Source of the DNA: Podocnemis expansa | Taxonomy: Eukaryota; Chordata; Testudines; Podocnemididae | Length of the DNA: 64,000 bases | Assembly (NCBI GenBank): GCA_007922195.1 | Contig: ML681971.1 | Location: forward strand, 24,938,948 to 25,002,947 | Reading direction: 5' to 3' | Shown here: one piece after another, positions 36,670-46,678 of the stretch | How the letters are laid out: every line of letters begins with the position of its first letter | Numbering within the stretch: position 1 is the stretch's first letter | Made by a program: the position numbers and the translations under genes | The notes under the pieces: model-generated | The model's input: the letters and a program-made list of their open reading frames with translations, nothing else | Database searches by the model: none | What the model was told of the DNA's origin: nothing

Positions 36670-37572
36670 GGGGTTAAAATATATTGGGGAGGGGGCCTGG
36701 AATCCTCCTAAATTGGTGGGCCCCCTTCATCCACTCCAGCTACTGCCCTCAATATCCAGGGGTTAAAGTATAATTTGGGAGGGGCTGGCGCCCTTCTAAA
36801 TTTTAAGGGCCCCCTCATGCAGGTCTGGGCCCCCATCACACACCCCAGCTACTGGCCCCCCAAACACCTGACCCCTCAGTTACTGCCCCCAACACCTGCC
36901 CTTCACCCCAGGAACTGCCCCTCAACCCCAGCTACTGCCCCCAAAACACCTACCCCCTCAGACCCCTTTTCCCATGTCCTTTTCAGCCTCAGTCCCCACT
37001 CCCTAAGCTCCCTGCCTCCATTCCAGCCCTCCTAACCCCACAGCCCCCAGCTTTCCATCTTCATGCCACCCCCTTCAGCTCCCAAGCCTTCCCCAGCCCC
37101 TTCCTGACCTCTTGTCTCCCCTCCTCATGCACCCTCCCTGCCCCCATGCTTTCCCTGCTGGCTCCCCAACTACCCCAACCCCTTACCTGGCAGAGGTGGC
37201 CGAAGAGCTGGGCAGAGGGAAGAGGGCTGCGCCACTGGCTGGCCAGTCAGCCAGCAGGAAGGAGCCCAGGCCTGAGGCTGGGGCTGGGCCATGCGCGCCA
37301 CCCAGCCCCAGCTGGAAGGTGTAGAGCCGCCACAGGCTCTGGGAAGGGGAGGAGGGGTGGCTGGACTGGCCCCAGCCTGCAGCCCCTCCCTTCCACTGGC
37401 CTAGGAGAAACACTCTGGAACACTGTGTCCAGCATGCCGTTCTGTTTTTAGGGGGCCCTGGAACACAGCATTGCAGCACATCCCCCTCTTTTAGGGGGCC
37501 CAGAAAGCTGGCTTCCTAAACATAGGGGACCTCAGAATGGCATTCCAGGGCATTCCTCCTTACTTTAACCCC
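36670..37572. mobile_element. GC-rich element with GGGGTTAAA inverted ends
   Basis: The left end reads GGGGTTAAAATATA and the right end TACTTTAACCCC, an inverted pair about 0.9 kb apart. The left terminal segment is repeated in tandem at 36759 (GGGGTTAAAGTATA followed by GGGAGGGGC). The interior is C-rich (36800-37200) then GC-rich, and the last 120 bp carry two TTTTAGGGGGCCC words. There is no target duplication I can show and no transposase. Overlapping Pro/Ser/Gly-rich ORFs at 36775-37479 are compositional. Confidence 0.5.
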
Positions 37573-39104
37573 ACTAGGTAATGTATCTTCGAACATAGAT
37601 TCAATTTGCAGAGTAGTTTATTATTGATGCATTTTCATTCATGCAATTTGCTTCCTGCAATTAAATATTATGTTAGCAAGAATTCTACATGTTGACATTT
37701 TGTTTTAGTTTCCATATGCCTTTCTTTTGTATATACATTTTACATTTTATAGCTCCTTCCTTCTCTTGAAGAGCAGAGTAACAGAATATTGTGCAACACA
37801 TTTTTGTAATCATGTAAACACTTCTGCAAAATATGTTGTTGTTGGCCGTTGGGTATGAAAACTATTTGTGTCTTGAATCCTTCCTAACTGTTGCACAGTA
37901 ATGTGCCTGCATGACATTTGCTAAGTAATTTCAATATGAGGCAGGTATAAATCCTTCATAATTCTATGGAAGGTTGACAATTTCATTAATTACATTTCTT
38001 AATATATTATTTTTTCTTGGTAAACTAGCTACCATGTATCTAAGCAGGATTTCCAGGCTAAGGAAATTAGGAGTTTATTTGGAAGCCACAAAATACTTCC
38101 TCTCAACATAATCCTTTTAGAATTTTTGAACAAACTTTCTCTAAGTAATTTGCGTGTGTGTTTTTCTTTAGGGAATAAAAATTAAAAACAAACACTCCCA
38201 ATGGAAAGGCAATGCTTTTGAATAATAACTTTTGAGTTCTGCTAAGGTTGTGAATATCTCAAAAATGAAAATAAAATTCTGCAAAACTGGAAGATAGCTT
38301 TGTAGTTTGAAAAACATGTTTTTATTGTTTTAGATCTGAACAATTAAGTGCCCTTGGATCAAAATTTACTGCCATCATTGGCGGTATGATAAACCTCCAC
38401 TAACAGCAACGTATCCTTACCTCAAAGTTTAATTAGGAAGGAAAGAAATTAAATTTTGTTTTTGTGATTTTACAGAGTTGTAGAGAGAAGGGGCAGATGG
38501 AGAGGCACAGTTCTCACCCCTTCCTTTAGAGAAATTCCTTTTATCCGAAAATCATGGTTTTATGGCTCTAATATCAACTGTTAGATTACTTCTTGTAATT
38601 TGTTCGTTCCTTTTTAATGTTTGCTAATGATCTGCCTCTATAATTTTGAATAATTAACTAGAGCATTTTTAAGCTTTCTTAGCAATTTCCTTGTCCACAG
38701 AACAAAATGTGTTGTATTGGAGAAGTGTCAAACTATTTTGAAACAGCAGGATATTGGAAGATTTTATTGCCTCATGAATATCACACTTACTTTTGTGTTA
38801 GCACAGCTATTATTTGCCACAGTTTATATGTGCTGGTTATTGACTGCCTGGGTTGTTAAAGTTATCTGATCTTGTAAAAATTATGCTCATCTTAAAGTTG
38901 TTGTGATCTTGTTATTTACACTTTAGTTGTATCATGTCATAATCTTTGTCTAATACAGGCATGGACAACTGAGTGAATAAAGGCAGATATTTAATTTCTG
39001 AGTTCATGAGACCAGGGTAAATAAATCCACCATCATGTGTTAATTTCTGTGCCAGAATATTGAATAGTTTTAACCTTTTGCCTCATAGGAAGAAAAGAAT
39101 AAAG
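37573..39104. other. no gene recognised; AT-rich
   Basis: About 1.5 kb without ORFs of note. I see no repeat signature. Confidence 0.4.
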
Positions 39105-39215
39105 GCCAGATTTTCAAAGTTATTTAGATTCCTGAAGATACATATAGGCACCTAATGGGATTTTCAAAAGCATCTGAGCAGGTTAGGCACTAAACACTCA
39201 TTGATTTCAGCAGTC
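39105..39215. repeat. diverged interspersed repeat arm
   Basis: GGCCAGATTTTCAAAG, TAGGCACCTAATGGGATTTT, then GGTTAGGCACTAA and CATTGATTTCAGCAG resemble the arm of a common reptilian foldback repeat built on GATTTTCAAA and GGCACCTAA words. Only one arm is clear. Confidence 0.35.
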
Positions 39216-40518
39216 CTAATTGCTGTCCAGCGTGGTGTTAGTTCCATTCCATCGAGTTCGCTGGCACTGAAATAACACAGCTAACGCCAATTCCCTGCAG
39301 AAAGATTGAAGAGTATAGTCTCATGTATAACTCGTTGAACAGCAAGGTGAAAATATACCCACCAGGCCCCTCCTACCTGAGGCTAGTACTTGGCTGTTTA
39401 GATTTCACAAGAAATCGTTGTTACTGGCTTCGCACTTCATAAAGAAATTACTCTACTGAACAGATGGAATTTTCTACTCCTGTTTCTCCAAGTGCTAAGT
39501 CATATGTTCCAGTGAAACGGGGGAGTCTGTAGGGTGAAGTACAATGTAGATGCTTTATACACCAGCCACAAAAACCCAGCTGCAGGCTAGCATCTCTTGT
39601 ATGGTATAATGTCATCCAAACTAGCATCACCAAAAATTGTTTCCTAGCAAAGTTCTGAAATTTGCACAAATGAAGTGGTGGCCTGTGAATATGGAGGGTG
39701 AATCAGAAGAAAACCAAATTATTATGTACAACGGACTGAGGAATAATGTACTTTACTATGGAAAACACATAATGTGAGTAGGCTTGATCCTGAAGCCCTT
39801 TTTTTTTCTGTGCAGAGGCTTTCAGTCTGGTCCAAATAAATCATTGCTACTGTCGGAAACAATAATGTGTTCTCAGCAGAAATCCTCACTTCATCATGGA
39901 ATAATGTAAGCATTTTGATTGTATGCAGGAGCCATTTTCAAATGCTGGATGCATGTGCACAAAAACTCAGACTGTAAGAGGGTTGGAATAATCACTGATA
40001 GGCTGAGCAATGGGCATCTAATCTGGACCTCTGTTCCATATGGTGCCAAACAGTTCTCTGCTTCCCTAACAGGATTCCATGTTTTTTGCCTCGCTGGAAT
40101 GGGTGTTAGGCTGATAAACAGAAGGGAGCACATGATATTGGCTGTGATTTCTGGTACAGTGAATCTAGAAGTTTCACTGTCTTCTGCATGCAGGTCCTGC
40201 AGAGAACATCCAGGAAACAATGGTATTTTTGATTTGTTCACATTCAGTTTTACACAATATGAATTTTTGTCATGGCTCGTATATAATCAACTAACCCATT
40301 CCTACCAGAATTTTTTTCAATGGTCTTTCATGATGTTAAAGATGGAAAACTGACAGGTGAGTAACTCAGTTATGTTTCTCATGAAATTATAGCTAAGGCA
40401 TCAAATTCATAGTTAAGCACATGTTCCTTGGCAACCATACTGTAAACAATACTTCGTGTTGGCTCTGTTTTTGTAGCTATTATTTACCCAGAGAAGCACT
40501 TATTCATGCAAATAACGG
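39216..40518. other. no gene recognised
   Basis: About 1.3 kb. A 144-codon plus-strand ORF (39919-40353) overlaps a 115-codon minus-strand ORF (39894-40241). Neither shows a motif, signal peptide or flanking splice signals I can justify, and both are treated as chance. Confidence 0.35.
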
Positions 40519-40679
40519 TATGCAAGCAATGTTTCCTCTAAGCTGATGATGCAGCTGAGCAATTTATGGATGCAGCTGAGCAAGTTCCCTACCCATTCCC
40601 TGTCCCAGGACCGGGCACCTGAGCCACTGCCCATCAGTTCCCCAAGTGCATCCATAATTTGCTCAGTTGCATCACCAGC

Positions 40680-41165
40680 TTAGAGAGGGAACATTGTATA
40701 GATGTCTTTTTGTTCAAACTTTAGTAAATTAATAAAACCACAGTATTTCAGTTTAACATTTTTATTAAACAAATATGAAGCACTGATGCTGCCTATCAAG
40801 CCTCCTCTACACCTCAGTTTTTGATGCCTGTCTTTGTCACATTTCCAGAATGCAAATACAGAGTCTAGGTCAGCCTTGAATCCAGCACTTAGATATAACT
40901 TCTTGTGCATTAGTGTGTCTAGATGAGAAACATCCAACCTGTTATGAGGCTCTGTCTTAATATCATTCATTAGACTGAAGCCTCATTCAGCATCTGCAAG
41001 TAGATGCTTGAAACATACCACATATATCAACCAACTGGGCCAGGAATGGGAACTTATCTTCTGTCAGTGTATAGGTGACAACGTCTAAGAATGTGTTCAG
41101 TGTACCAGCCATTACTTTTTCCAGAACAACAAACATTTTGGTTGTCTGTAATTTCAGCTCACCTT
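40680..41165 (-). pseudogene. hAT transposase C-terminal remnant
   Basis: Read on the minus strand, 41160-40990 translates as a Leu-rich stretch (LEKVMAGTLNTFLDVV, then DKFPFLAQLVDICGMFQ). After a frameshift comes an ADAE-stop-GFSLMNDIKTE block, where hAT proteins usually carry ERGFS, then NRLDVSHLDTLM. This is the layout of the C-terminal dimerisation part of hAT transposases, also retained in some domesticated hAT-derived host proteins. The tail (about 30 residues rich in Lys, Asp and Arg) ends near 40680 at the inverted terminal motif. The DNA-binding and catalytic N-terminal parts are absent, and the frameshift and stop make it non-functional. The hAT assignment is strong and the subfamily is not resolved. 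Confidence 0.78.
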
Positions 41166-41835
41166 TAGAAGATGTGAAAATACATAAAGAAAATGTGTAA
41201 GAAATTACACTAAGAGCTGATGATTACAGATAGCCAATACAATTCTATTATTTTTTAGAGATTCCTAACGAATGTGCCAATTCTGACTAGACCTCATTCA
41301 TTGAGCTAAAAGAAGTCACCCTGATTTAGGCATATATATTACTTGAGCTAATGTAAATTAAGGTCAATGACAGTTTTTCCACTTTACTGAAAAAGTTAGA
41401 TCAGGGCTGCATTCTCTCTCTGCTACAATCCCCATCTACCAGTTTTGTGTTGTTCTTGTCTGCAAGCTTTGAACTTTCCTTTACCAGTTTCCAACTGAAA
41501 ACAGAGCTGTGCTAAAAATACATGGAGGGGACACCTCCTCCTAAAGCCATTGTTTATGGCACTTGGTAAAGATATCAAAATGGGAGGACATGTAGTTTGC
41601 CTATAATGTATTGTCAGGGCCATTCACTTAAATGTGAGCACAAGGTGAAGTGTGCCTCTTGGATACCACAGAGCCAAGCATGTGTGAATGCCTGTTATAG
41701 TGAGCCATTGAGAGATCCTGGGATGGAAAGTGCTGTAGAAATCCTGGGTGTTAATGAAGTAACATAAGGTTGTATACAGTTTTCTGTGTTTATTCTGAAT
41801 CTTGGGTGGAATTTGTGTGTTGTGTCTACTTATCT

Positions 41836-42030
41836 CACTGTTTCCCAACCAGTCTGCCACAGCACACAGCCGTGCCACAAAATTTTTTGAAAAACTACTC
41901 AAAGAGCTCTGGATTGGCTCACTGGCTCATGAAAATATATGGCTTCATTTGGAAACTATATGGCAGTGTACCTCAAATGAATTAAAGGTAGCAAGGAGTG
42001 CCATGGCAGAGAAAACATTGGGAACCACTG
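41836..42030. mobile_element. short hAT element nested in larger hAT
   Basis: 195 bp, from CACTGTTTCCCAACC to a right end whose reverse complement is CAGTGGTTCCCAATG. GTCTGCCACAGCAC on the left pairs with GTGCCATGGCAGAG on the right. Flanks ACTTATCT and ACCTATGT agree at 6 of 8 bases, consistent with an aged 8-bp hAT duplication. Confidence 0.72.
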
Positions 42031-42179
42031 ACCTATGTGGCAGCAATGACTTGAAAGGGAAACAAAATGTTTCCTTACACATCAACCTCCTCCATCCTGC
42101 ATGGCATGAGCGTTTCCCTGGCTTCTAATCAGCCTCCAGCCCAGGAGCCCCCAACCCAGCTCTGATCTACAACTTCTGC

Positions 42180-42478
42180 TCCCCGTCATCCCCAACCCCA
42201 GCTCCTCGAATCCCCACTTCTGCTCCCCAGGAACCCCGACCCCAGCTCCTCCACTCCCTGCTTCTGCTCCCCGCCAGCCCCGACCCTGGCTCCTCTGCTC
42301 CCCGCTTCTACTCCCTGCCAGCCCCGACCCCAGCTCCTCCGATCCCATGTTCTGCTCCCCGCCAGCCCCGACCCCAGCTCCTCCGCTCCCCGCCGCTGCT
42401 CCCCACCAGCCCCGACCCCAGCTCCTCCACTGCCCGCTGCTGCTCCATGCCTGCCCCGACCCTGGGTCCTCCGATCGG
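42180..42478. repeat. C-rich minisatellite, about 44-45-bp unit
   Basis: The word GCCAGCCCCGACC or a close variant recurs near 42273, 42317, 42361 and 42406, with diverged units before and after, separated by CAGCTCCTCC and CTGCTCCCC words. It lies inside the hAT element near its right end. The 150-codon minus-strand ORF over it is a translation of the tandem repeat (repeated GAGVGAG-type residues), not a gene. Confidence 0.85.
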
Positions 42479-42573
42479 GAACCTGCGCTGGGGTCAGTGC
42501 TTGCTGCGCCAGTTAGCGGTGGCAGCTGCACCACTGCTCACTGGCACAGCTTACAGGGAACATTGTATGCAAG

Positions 42574-42789
42574 TAAGTGGACTAGATTCTTCCCTCTTTC
42601 ATAGTGAGTACATACAGTTCAATAGGGCTGCTTTCATAGCAAGCCACTGCTCAGCTTGAGTAAAAGAGGCAAACTTTAGCCCAATGGGACTACAAGTGTA
42701 AATGTTTTAATGGCTGTGGAATCAAGTCCTTTATAACTCAATGAAGTGAAATGCGAGAAGAAATACATGCATAAAATTAAAAATTCAAA
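42574..42789. other. no feature recognised between hAT and R4-like element
   Basis: About 200 bp of ordinary AT-rich sequence. Confidence 0.4.
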
Positions 42790-45700
42790 AATTCCCCTCT
42801 CATCCCTATGGGTGGTATGTGTCTTCCTCAACCTCAGTTCCTCTACCAGAGGCCTGGGAGTTTGAGGGTTCTGCGCAGTATCTTAGCTGTTCCTAGCACT
42901 GCACTCTTCTGGACAGAGAGTTCTGATGTTGTTCCTGGGATCTGTTGGAGCCACTCTCCCAGCTTAGGAGTCACAGCCCCCAGTGCTCCTACCACCACTG
43001 GGACCACTTTGGCCTTTACTTTCCACATCCGCTCTAGTTCCTCTTTGAGGCCCTGGTACTTCTCCAGCTTCTCATACTCCTTCCTGATGTTGCTGTTACT
43101 TGGCACTGCTACATCTATCACCACCGCTGTCTTCTGGTCCTTGTCTATTACCACGATGTCTGGTTGATTAGCCAGTACCTGCCTGTCCGTCTGGATCTGG
43201 AAGTCCCACAGAATCTTAGCCCTGTTATTCTCCATGACCTTCTGTGGGATCTCCCATCTGGTCTTGGGAGGGTCTAGCCCATACACTGTGCAGATGTTCC
43301 TGTACACAATGCCAGCTACTTGGTTGTGCCGTTCAGTGTATGCTGTTCCTGCCTGCCTCTTACATCCTGCCACTATGTGTTGGACTGTCTCTGAGGCCTC
43401 TCTGCACAGTCTGCACCTTGGGTCCTGTCTAGTGTGGTAGACCCCTGCTTCAATGGATCTGGTGCTCAGTGCCTGTTCTTGTGCTGCTATGATCAGTGCC
43501 TCAGTGCTGGCTTTTAGTCCAGCCCTTTCCAGCCACTGGTAGGATTTCCCAATGTCAGCCACCTCAGCTATCTGTTGATGGTACATCCCATGCAGGGTCT
43601 TGTCTTGCCATGGCACTTCTTCTGCTTGATCTTCCTCCCATGTCTGCTGCTGCTGCCTCAGGCATTCTCTCAGCAGCTCATCTTTGGGTGCCATCTTACT
43701 GATGTACTCCTGGATGCTCTGGGTTTCATCCAGGACAGTGGCTTTGACACTCACCAAACCCCGCCCGCCTTCTTTCCAGCTTGTGTACAGCCTCTGGGTG
43801 TTGGATTTGGGGTGGAAACCTCCGTACATCGTGAGGAGCTTCTGGGTCTTCACATCGGCAGCCTCCATGTCCTCCTTTGGCCAGCTCACTATACCGGCAG
43901 GGTATCTGATGACTGGCAGCGCGTACCTGTTGATGGCATGGATCTTGTTCTTCCCATTGAGCTGGCTCTTCAGGACCTCTCTTACCCTTTTTGTGGTACT
44001 TGGATGTTGCTGTCTTCCTTGCCTCCTCATCGTGGTTCCCATGTGACTGTGGGATGCCAAGGTACTTGTAGCTGGTCTGTATGTCTGCTATGTGGCCTGC
44101 TGGTAGTTCCACCCCATCAGTCTTGACTACCTTCCCTCTCTTTACTACCATCCAGCCACACTTCTCCAGTCCGAATGACATCCCAATATCCTCACTGTGG
44201 ATCCATATCAGGTGGATTAGCGAGTTGATTCATTCTTAGCATACAGCTTGATGTCATCCATGCAGAGGAGGTGGCTAATGGTAGTTCCACTCTTGAACTT
44301 GTATCTGTATCCAGTCCTTGTAATTATCTGGCTGAGGGGGTTCAAGCCAATGCAGAACAGCAGCAGGGATAGCGCATCACCTTGGTATATGCCGTACTTG
44401 ATGGCCACTTGTGCAAGCTGTCTTGAGTTGACTTCGAGTGTTGTCTTCCACAGTCCCATTGAGTTCTTGAGGAAGGTCCTTAGTGTCCTGTTGACTTTGT
44501 ATAGCGCCAGACATTCACAGATCCATGTGTGCAGCATTGAGTCGTAGGCTTTCCTGTAGTCAATCCAGGCTGTGCTCAGATTTGTCTGTCTAGACCTTGA
44601 GTCTTGGACGACCGCTCTATCTATGAGCAGCTGGTCTTTTGAGCCTCTGGTGTTGTTCCCAATGCCCTTCTGAGCTGTGCTCAGGTACTGGCCCATGTGG
44701 TCCTGTAGCTTGGCGGCTATGATGCCTGATAGGACTTTCCATGTTGTGGGGAGGCAGGTTATTGGCCAGTAGTTGGACGGTGCTGTTCCCTTGTGGGGGT
44801 CTTTCACGATCAGCACTGTCCTTCCTTGTGTTAGCCAATCTGGATGGGAGCCTGCTGCTAGCAGTTGGTTCATCTGTGCTGCTAGGCATTCATGCACTGC
44901 TGTTAGTTTCTTTAGCCAGTAGGTGTGGATCATGTCCGGTCCAGGTGCTGTCCAGCTCTTCATGTTCTTGACCTGCTGTTGGATGTCTGCTACTGTGATG
45001 GTGACTGGTTCCTGTTCTGGGAGATTGCTGTGGTCTGTTTTCAGGTCCTGCAGCCACTTTGCACTGGTGTTATGAGTCTTCTCTTTCTCCCATATGTTCC
45101 TCCAGTACTGTTCAGTTTCTGCTGTTGGTGGCTCTGCTGTTATGGTATTGTTGCACTGCAGTTGCGAGTACACCTTGGATGGTTCTTTGGAGAACAGGGC
45201 ATTTATCTTTTGGCCTCTGCTTCTCTAGTGTATCTCCTTAGCCTGGTGGCCAGTGCTGTGAGCCTTTGCTTAGCAGTTTCTAGGGCTTCAGATGGAGTCA
45301 GGCCCTTGTATTTTTTCAGTAGCCGAGTCTTATCCTTAATCTCTACACCCTTCTGTAGTTCCACCAGCTGACTAACTTCTCTCCGGGTTGCCTTGATCTT
45401 ATCCTCCAACCTCATTTTCCAGGGGGGGTATGTATTGCTGTTCTTCTTGATTGTGTAGCCAAGCATCTCCAGGATTACAGAGGCTGTAGCATATACCAGT
45501 TCATTGGTTTGAGTTATGGTGGTAGTAGGAATTGTCATCTTTTAGCATACTATCTGATGGTACTTCTCCAAGGAGCCTTGGTAATCGGTCTCGAGGGTTG
45601 ACTGTAGCTAGTTTATCCATGATCTTATGCCTCATATCAGCTGCTGTGTTCTGTAATGGAGGGGGTGGCAGTGAAGTTCCAGCTTCAGGTGTTGGCTGCA

Positions 45701-46140
45701 CATCTAGTTGTTCTTCTGGGTTTTCTTCTTGAGTCTGGGATGTAATGTGGAGTTGGTCTATCTCCAGTTGTGAGAGCAGCTTCCTCTTTACTATGTTGAA
45801 GCATTAGGTAACTAGCTGTTTCTCCATTAGTGGGGATGTAGGTCTTTTGTCCATCCATAGTTCCCTCATACGTTTCATATATCCCTTCTCCTTAGGTCTA
45901 CTGTTGTAGTAGCATTCCATCAATTCCAGGTTCTCTTGTCTCATCCATGGATGGTTTGTTCCAGTAGTCCACTTATCATCAGATTGTCCTGGTTCCCCAA
46001 CATCTGGCACCGACCTTGTTAATCTGGGCAACGTCTGAGCCACCATGACTCTCCTAGTTCGTGTCACTCTCATATTTGAGGTAGGCAAGTGAGGTATTAG
46101 GGGGTCTTTTGCCCAAGGACCCATACTGGGAAGGTAGGCA
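42790..46140 (-). mobile_element. R4/Dong-like LINE, nearly complete, broken
   Basis: A single long coding region on the minus strand reads N-terminal region, reverse transcriptase, CCHC zinc knuckle and restriction-like endonuclease. That order, with the nuclease after RT, defines the R2/R4 group of early-branching non-LTR retrotransposons, as opposed to the N-terminal APE nuclease of CR1. The 3.35-kb span is close to full length for R4-type elements. The 3' end (about 42790) is fixed by the plus-strand copy at 46229-46602, which ends at the same point. The 5' end runs without a gap into a tRNA-like unit. The reading frame changes at least four times and has an early stop, so it is dead, though identity to its neighbour copy is high. 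Confidence 0.85.
42843..46124 (-). pseudogene. R4-like single-ORF polyprotein (RT + restriction-like endonuclease)
   Basis: Reading down from 46124: a basic N-terminal part with WTTGTNHPWM and GYMKRMRELW (a helical, possibly DNA-binding block), a stop after KQLVT near 45804, and a linker that changes frame near 45510 and back near 45205. The RT (45173-44217) has GPDMIHTYWLKKL, an ITCLPTTWK block where an RPIT-type motif is usual, DYRKAYDSM, GIYQGDALSLLLF and MDDIKLYAKN (the FADD-type catalytic site, here MDD). Frame changes near 44200 and 44040 break the thumb (YKYLGIPQS). Then come YALPVIRYPAGI, a CRLC-x8-HIVAGC zinc knuckle (about 43366-43412) and the nuclease PDIVVID...DVAVP (about 43095-43160) followed by KEYEKLEKYQGL. 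The stop is near 42843. The role of such proteins is target nicking and target-primed reverse transcription. This copy is not functional. Confidence 0.85.
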
Positions 46141-46216
46141 GGTACCCACCGGGATTTGTACCCTGGTCTCCAGCATCAAAGGGCATCATGCTTAACCACT
46201 ATGCTATCCAGGCACC
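46141..46216 (-). repeat. tRNA-Gln-like unit with pol III boxes A and B
   Basis: Exactly 76 nt on the minus strand. The ends GGTGCCT and GGGTACC pair along the acceptor stem with two G-T wobbles. Box A (TAGCATAGTGG, 46196-46206) and box B (GGTACAAATCC, 46152-46162) fit the pol III promoter consensus. A CTTTGAT loop would place TTG as anticodon, but the anticodon stem does not pair well and there is one extra base near the T arm. It is therefore a tRNA-derived SINE head, not a working tRNA gene. It is followed without a gap by a TTGGGCAAAAGACCC stretch and then the R4-like coding region on the same strand. Confidence 0.72.
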
Positions 46217-46228
46217 ATATATATATAA

Positions 46229-46602
46229 TAGACAAGGTAATAGACAAGGACCAGAAGACACCGGTGGTGATAGATGTAGCAGTGCCAAGTGACAGCAACA
46301 TCAGGAAGAAGGAGTATGAGAATCTGGAGAAGTACCAGGGCCTAAAAGAGGAACTAGAGCGGATGTGGAAAGTGAAGGCCAAAGTGGTCCCGGTGGTGGT
46401 AGGAGCACTCGGGGCTGTGACTCCTAAACTGGGAGAGTGGCTCCAACAGATCCTAGGAACAACATCAGAGCTCTCTGTCCAGAAGAGTGCAGTGCTAGGA
46501 ACAGCTAAGATACTGCGCAGAACCCTCAAACTCCCAGGCCTCTGGTAGAGGACCCGAGGTTGAGGATGACACATACCACCCATAGGGGGTGAGAGAGGAA
46601 TT
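46229..46602 (+). mobile_element. 5'-truncated R4-like copy inside a microsatellite
   Basis: Plus-strand copy of the last 370 bp of the R4-like element: nuclease motif DVAVP, then the EYENLEKYQGLKEELERMW stretch, stop, and a shared 3' end ACATACCACCCATAGGG before an A/T tail. Compared with 42790-43160 it differs at only about 15-20 positions plus one extra in-frame Lys codon. Its first bases repeat (ATAGACAAGG, TAATAGACAAGG). A (TA)n tract lies left of it and TATAGATATAGA/(CA)n repeats lie right of it. Confidence 0.85.
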
Positions 46603-46603
46603 T

Positions 46604-46678
46604 TTTTTTATATAGATATAGATATATATATAGATATACAGATATATAGATACACACACACACACACACACACACACT
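46604..46678. repeat. compound (TATAGA)n / (CA)n microsatellite
   Basis: A TATAGATATAGATATA-type tract passes into an uninterrupted (CA)n run at about 46651-46676. It immediately follows the 3' end of the R4-like fragment. Confidence 0.93.

Larger units (their letters stand above)
40527..42565 (-). mobile_element. 2-kb hAT element, perfect 8-bp TSD
   Basis: The left end CAATGTTTCCTCTAAGCTG and the reverse complement of the right end, CAATGTTCCCTGTAAGCTG, match at 17 of 19 bases. TATGCAAG lies outside both (40519-40526 and 42566-42573), a perfect 8-bp duplication. The transposase remnant runs on the minus strand towards the left end. Between that end and the remnant is a palindrome (40527-40696) in which the terminal motif recurs inverted. 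The right half contains a 195-bp hAT insertion and a C-rich minisatellite. The origin of 41210-41830 is unclear. Confidence 0.85.

Noticed and set aside
37112..37479. Short Pro/Ala/Gly-rich ORFs near a CpG-like region, as a possible first exon
   Set aside because: Inside the GGGGTTAAA inverted-repeat element. Overlapping frames on both strands and no TATA box, splice donor or conserved start context that stands out.
39919..40353. 144-codon plus-strand ORF
   Set aside because: Overlaps an opposite-strand ORF of similar length, has no recognisable domain and no splice or promoter context. Chance in a less AT-rich stretch is the simplest reading.
42082..42534. 150-codon minus-strand ORF rich in Gly, Ser and Ala
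   Set aside because: A direct translation of the 44-45-bp minisatellite, because the unit length leaves long frames open.
43575..44126. 183-codon plus-strand ORF and its neighbours opposite the R4-like element
   Set aside because: Shadows of the minus-strand RT and nuclease coding region. No motif on the plus strand.
46141..46216. Functional tRNA-Gln gene
   Set aside because: The anticodon stem does not pair and the T-arm/acceptor junction has an extra base. A tRNA-derived SINE head fits better.
42790..46602. Single R4-like insertion with 5' inversion by twin priming
   Set aside because: Both oppositely oriented parts include the same 370-bp 3' end, which a single twin-priming event would not duplicate.
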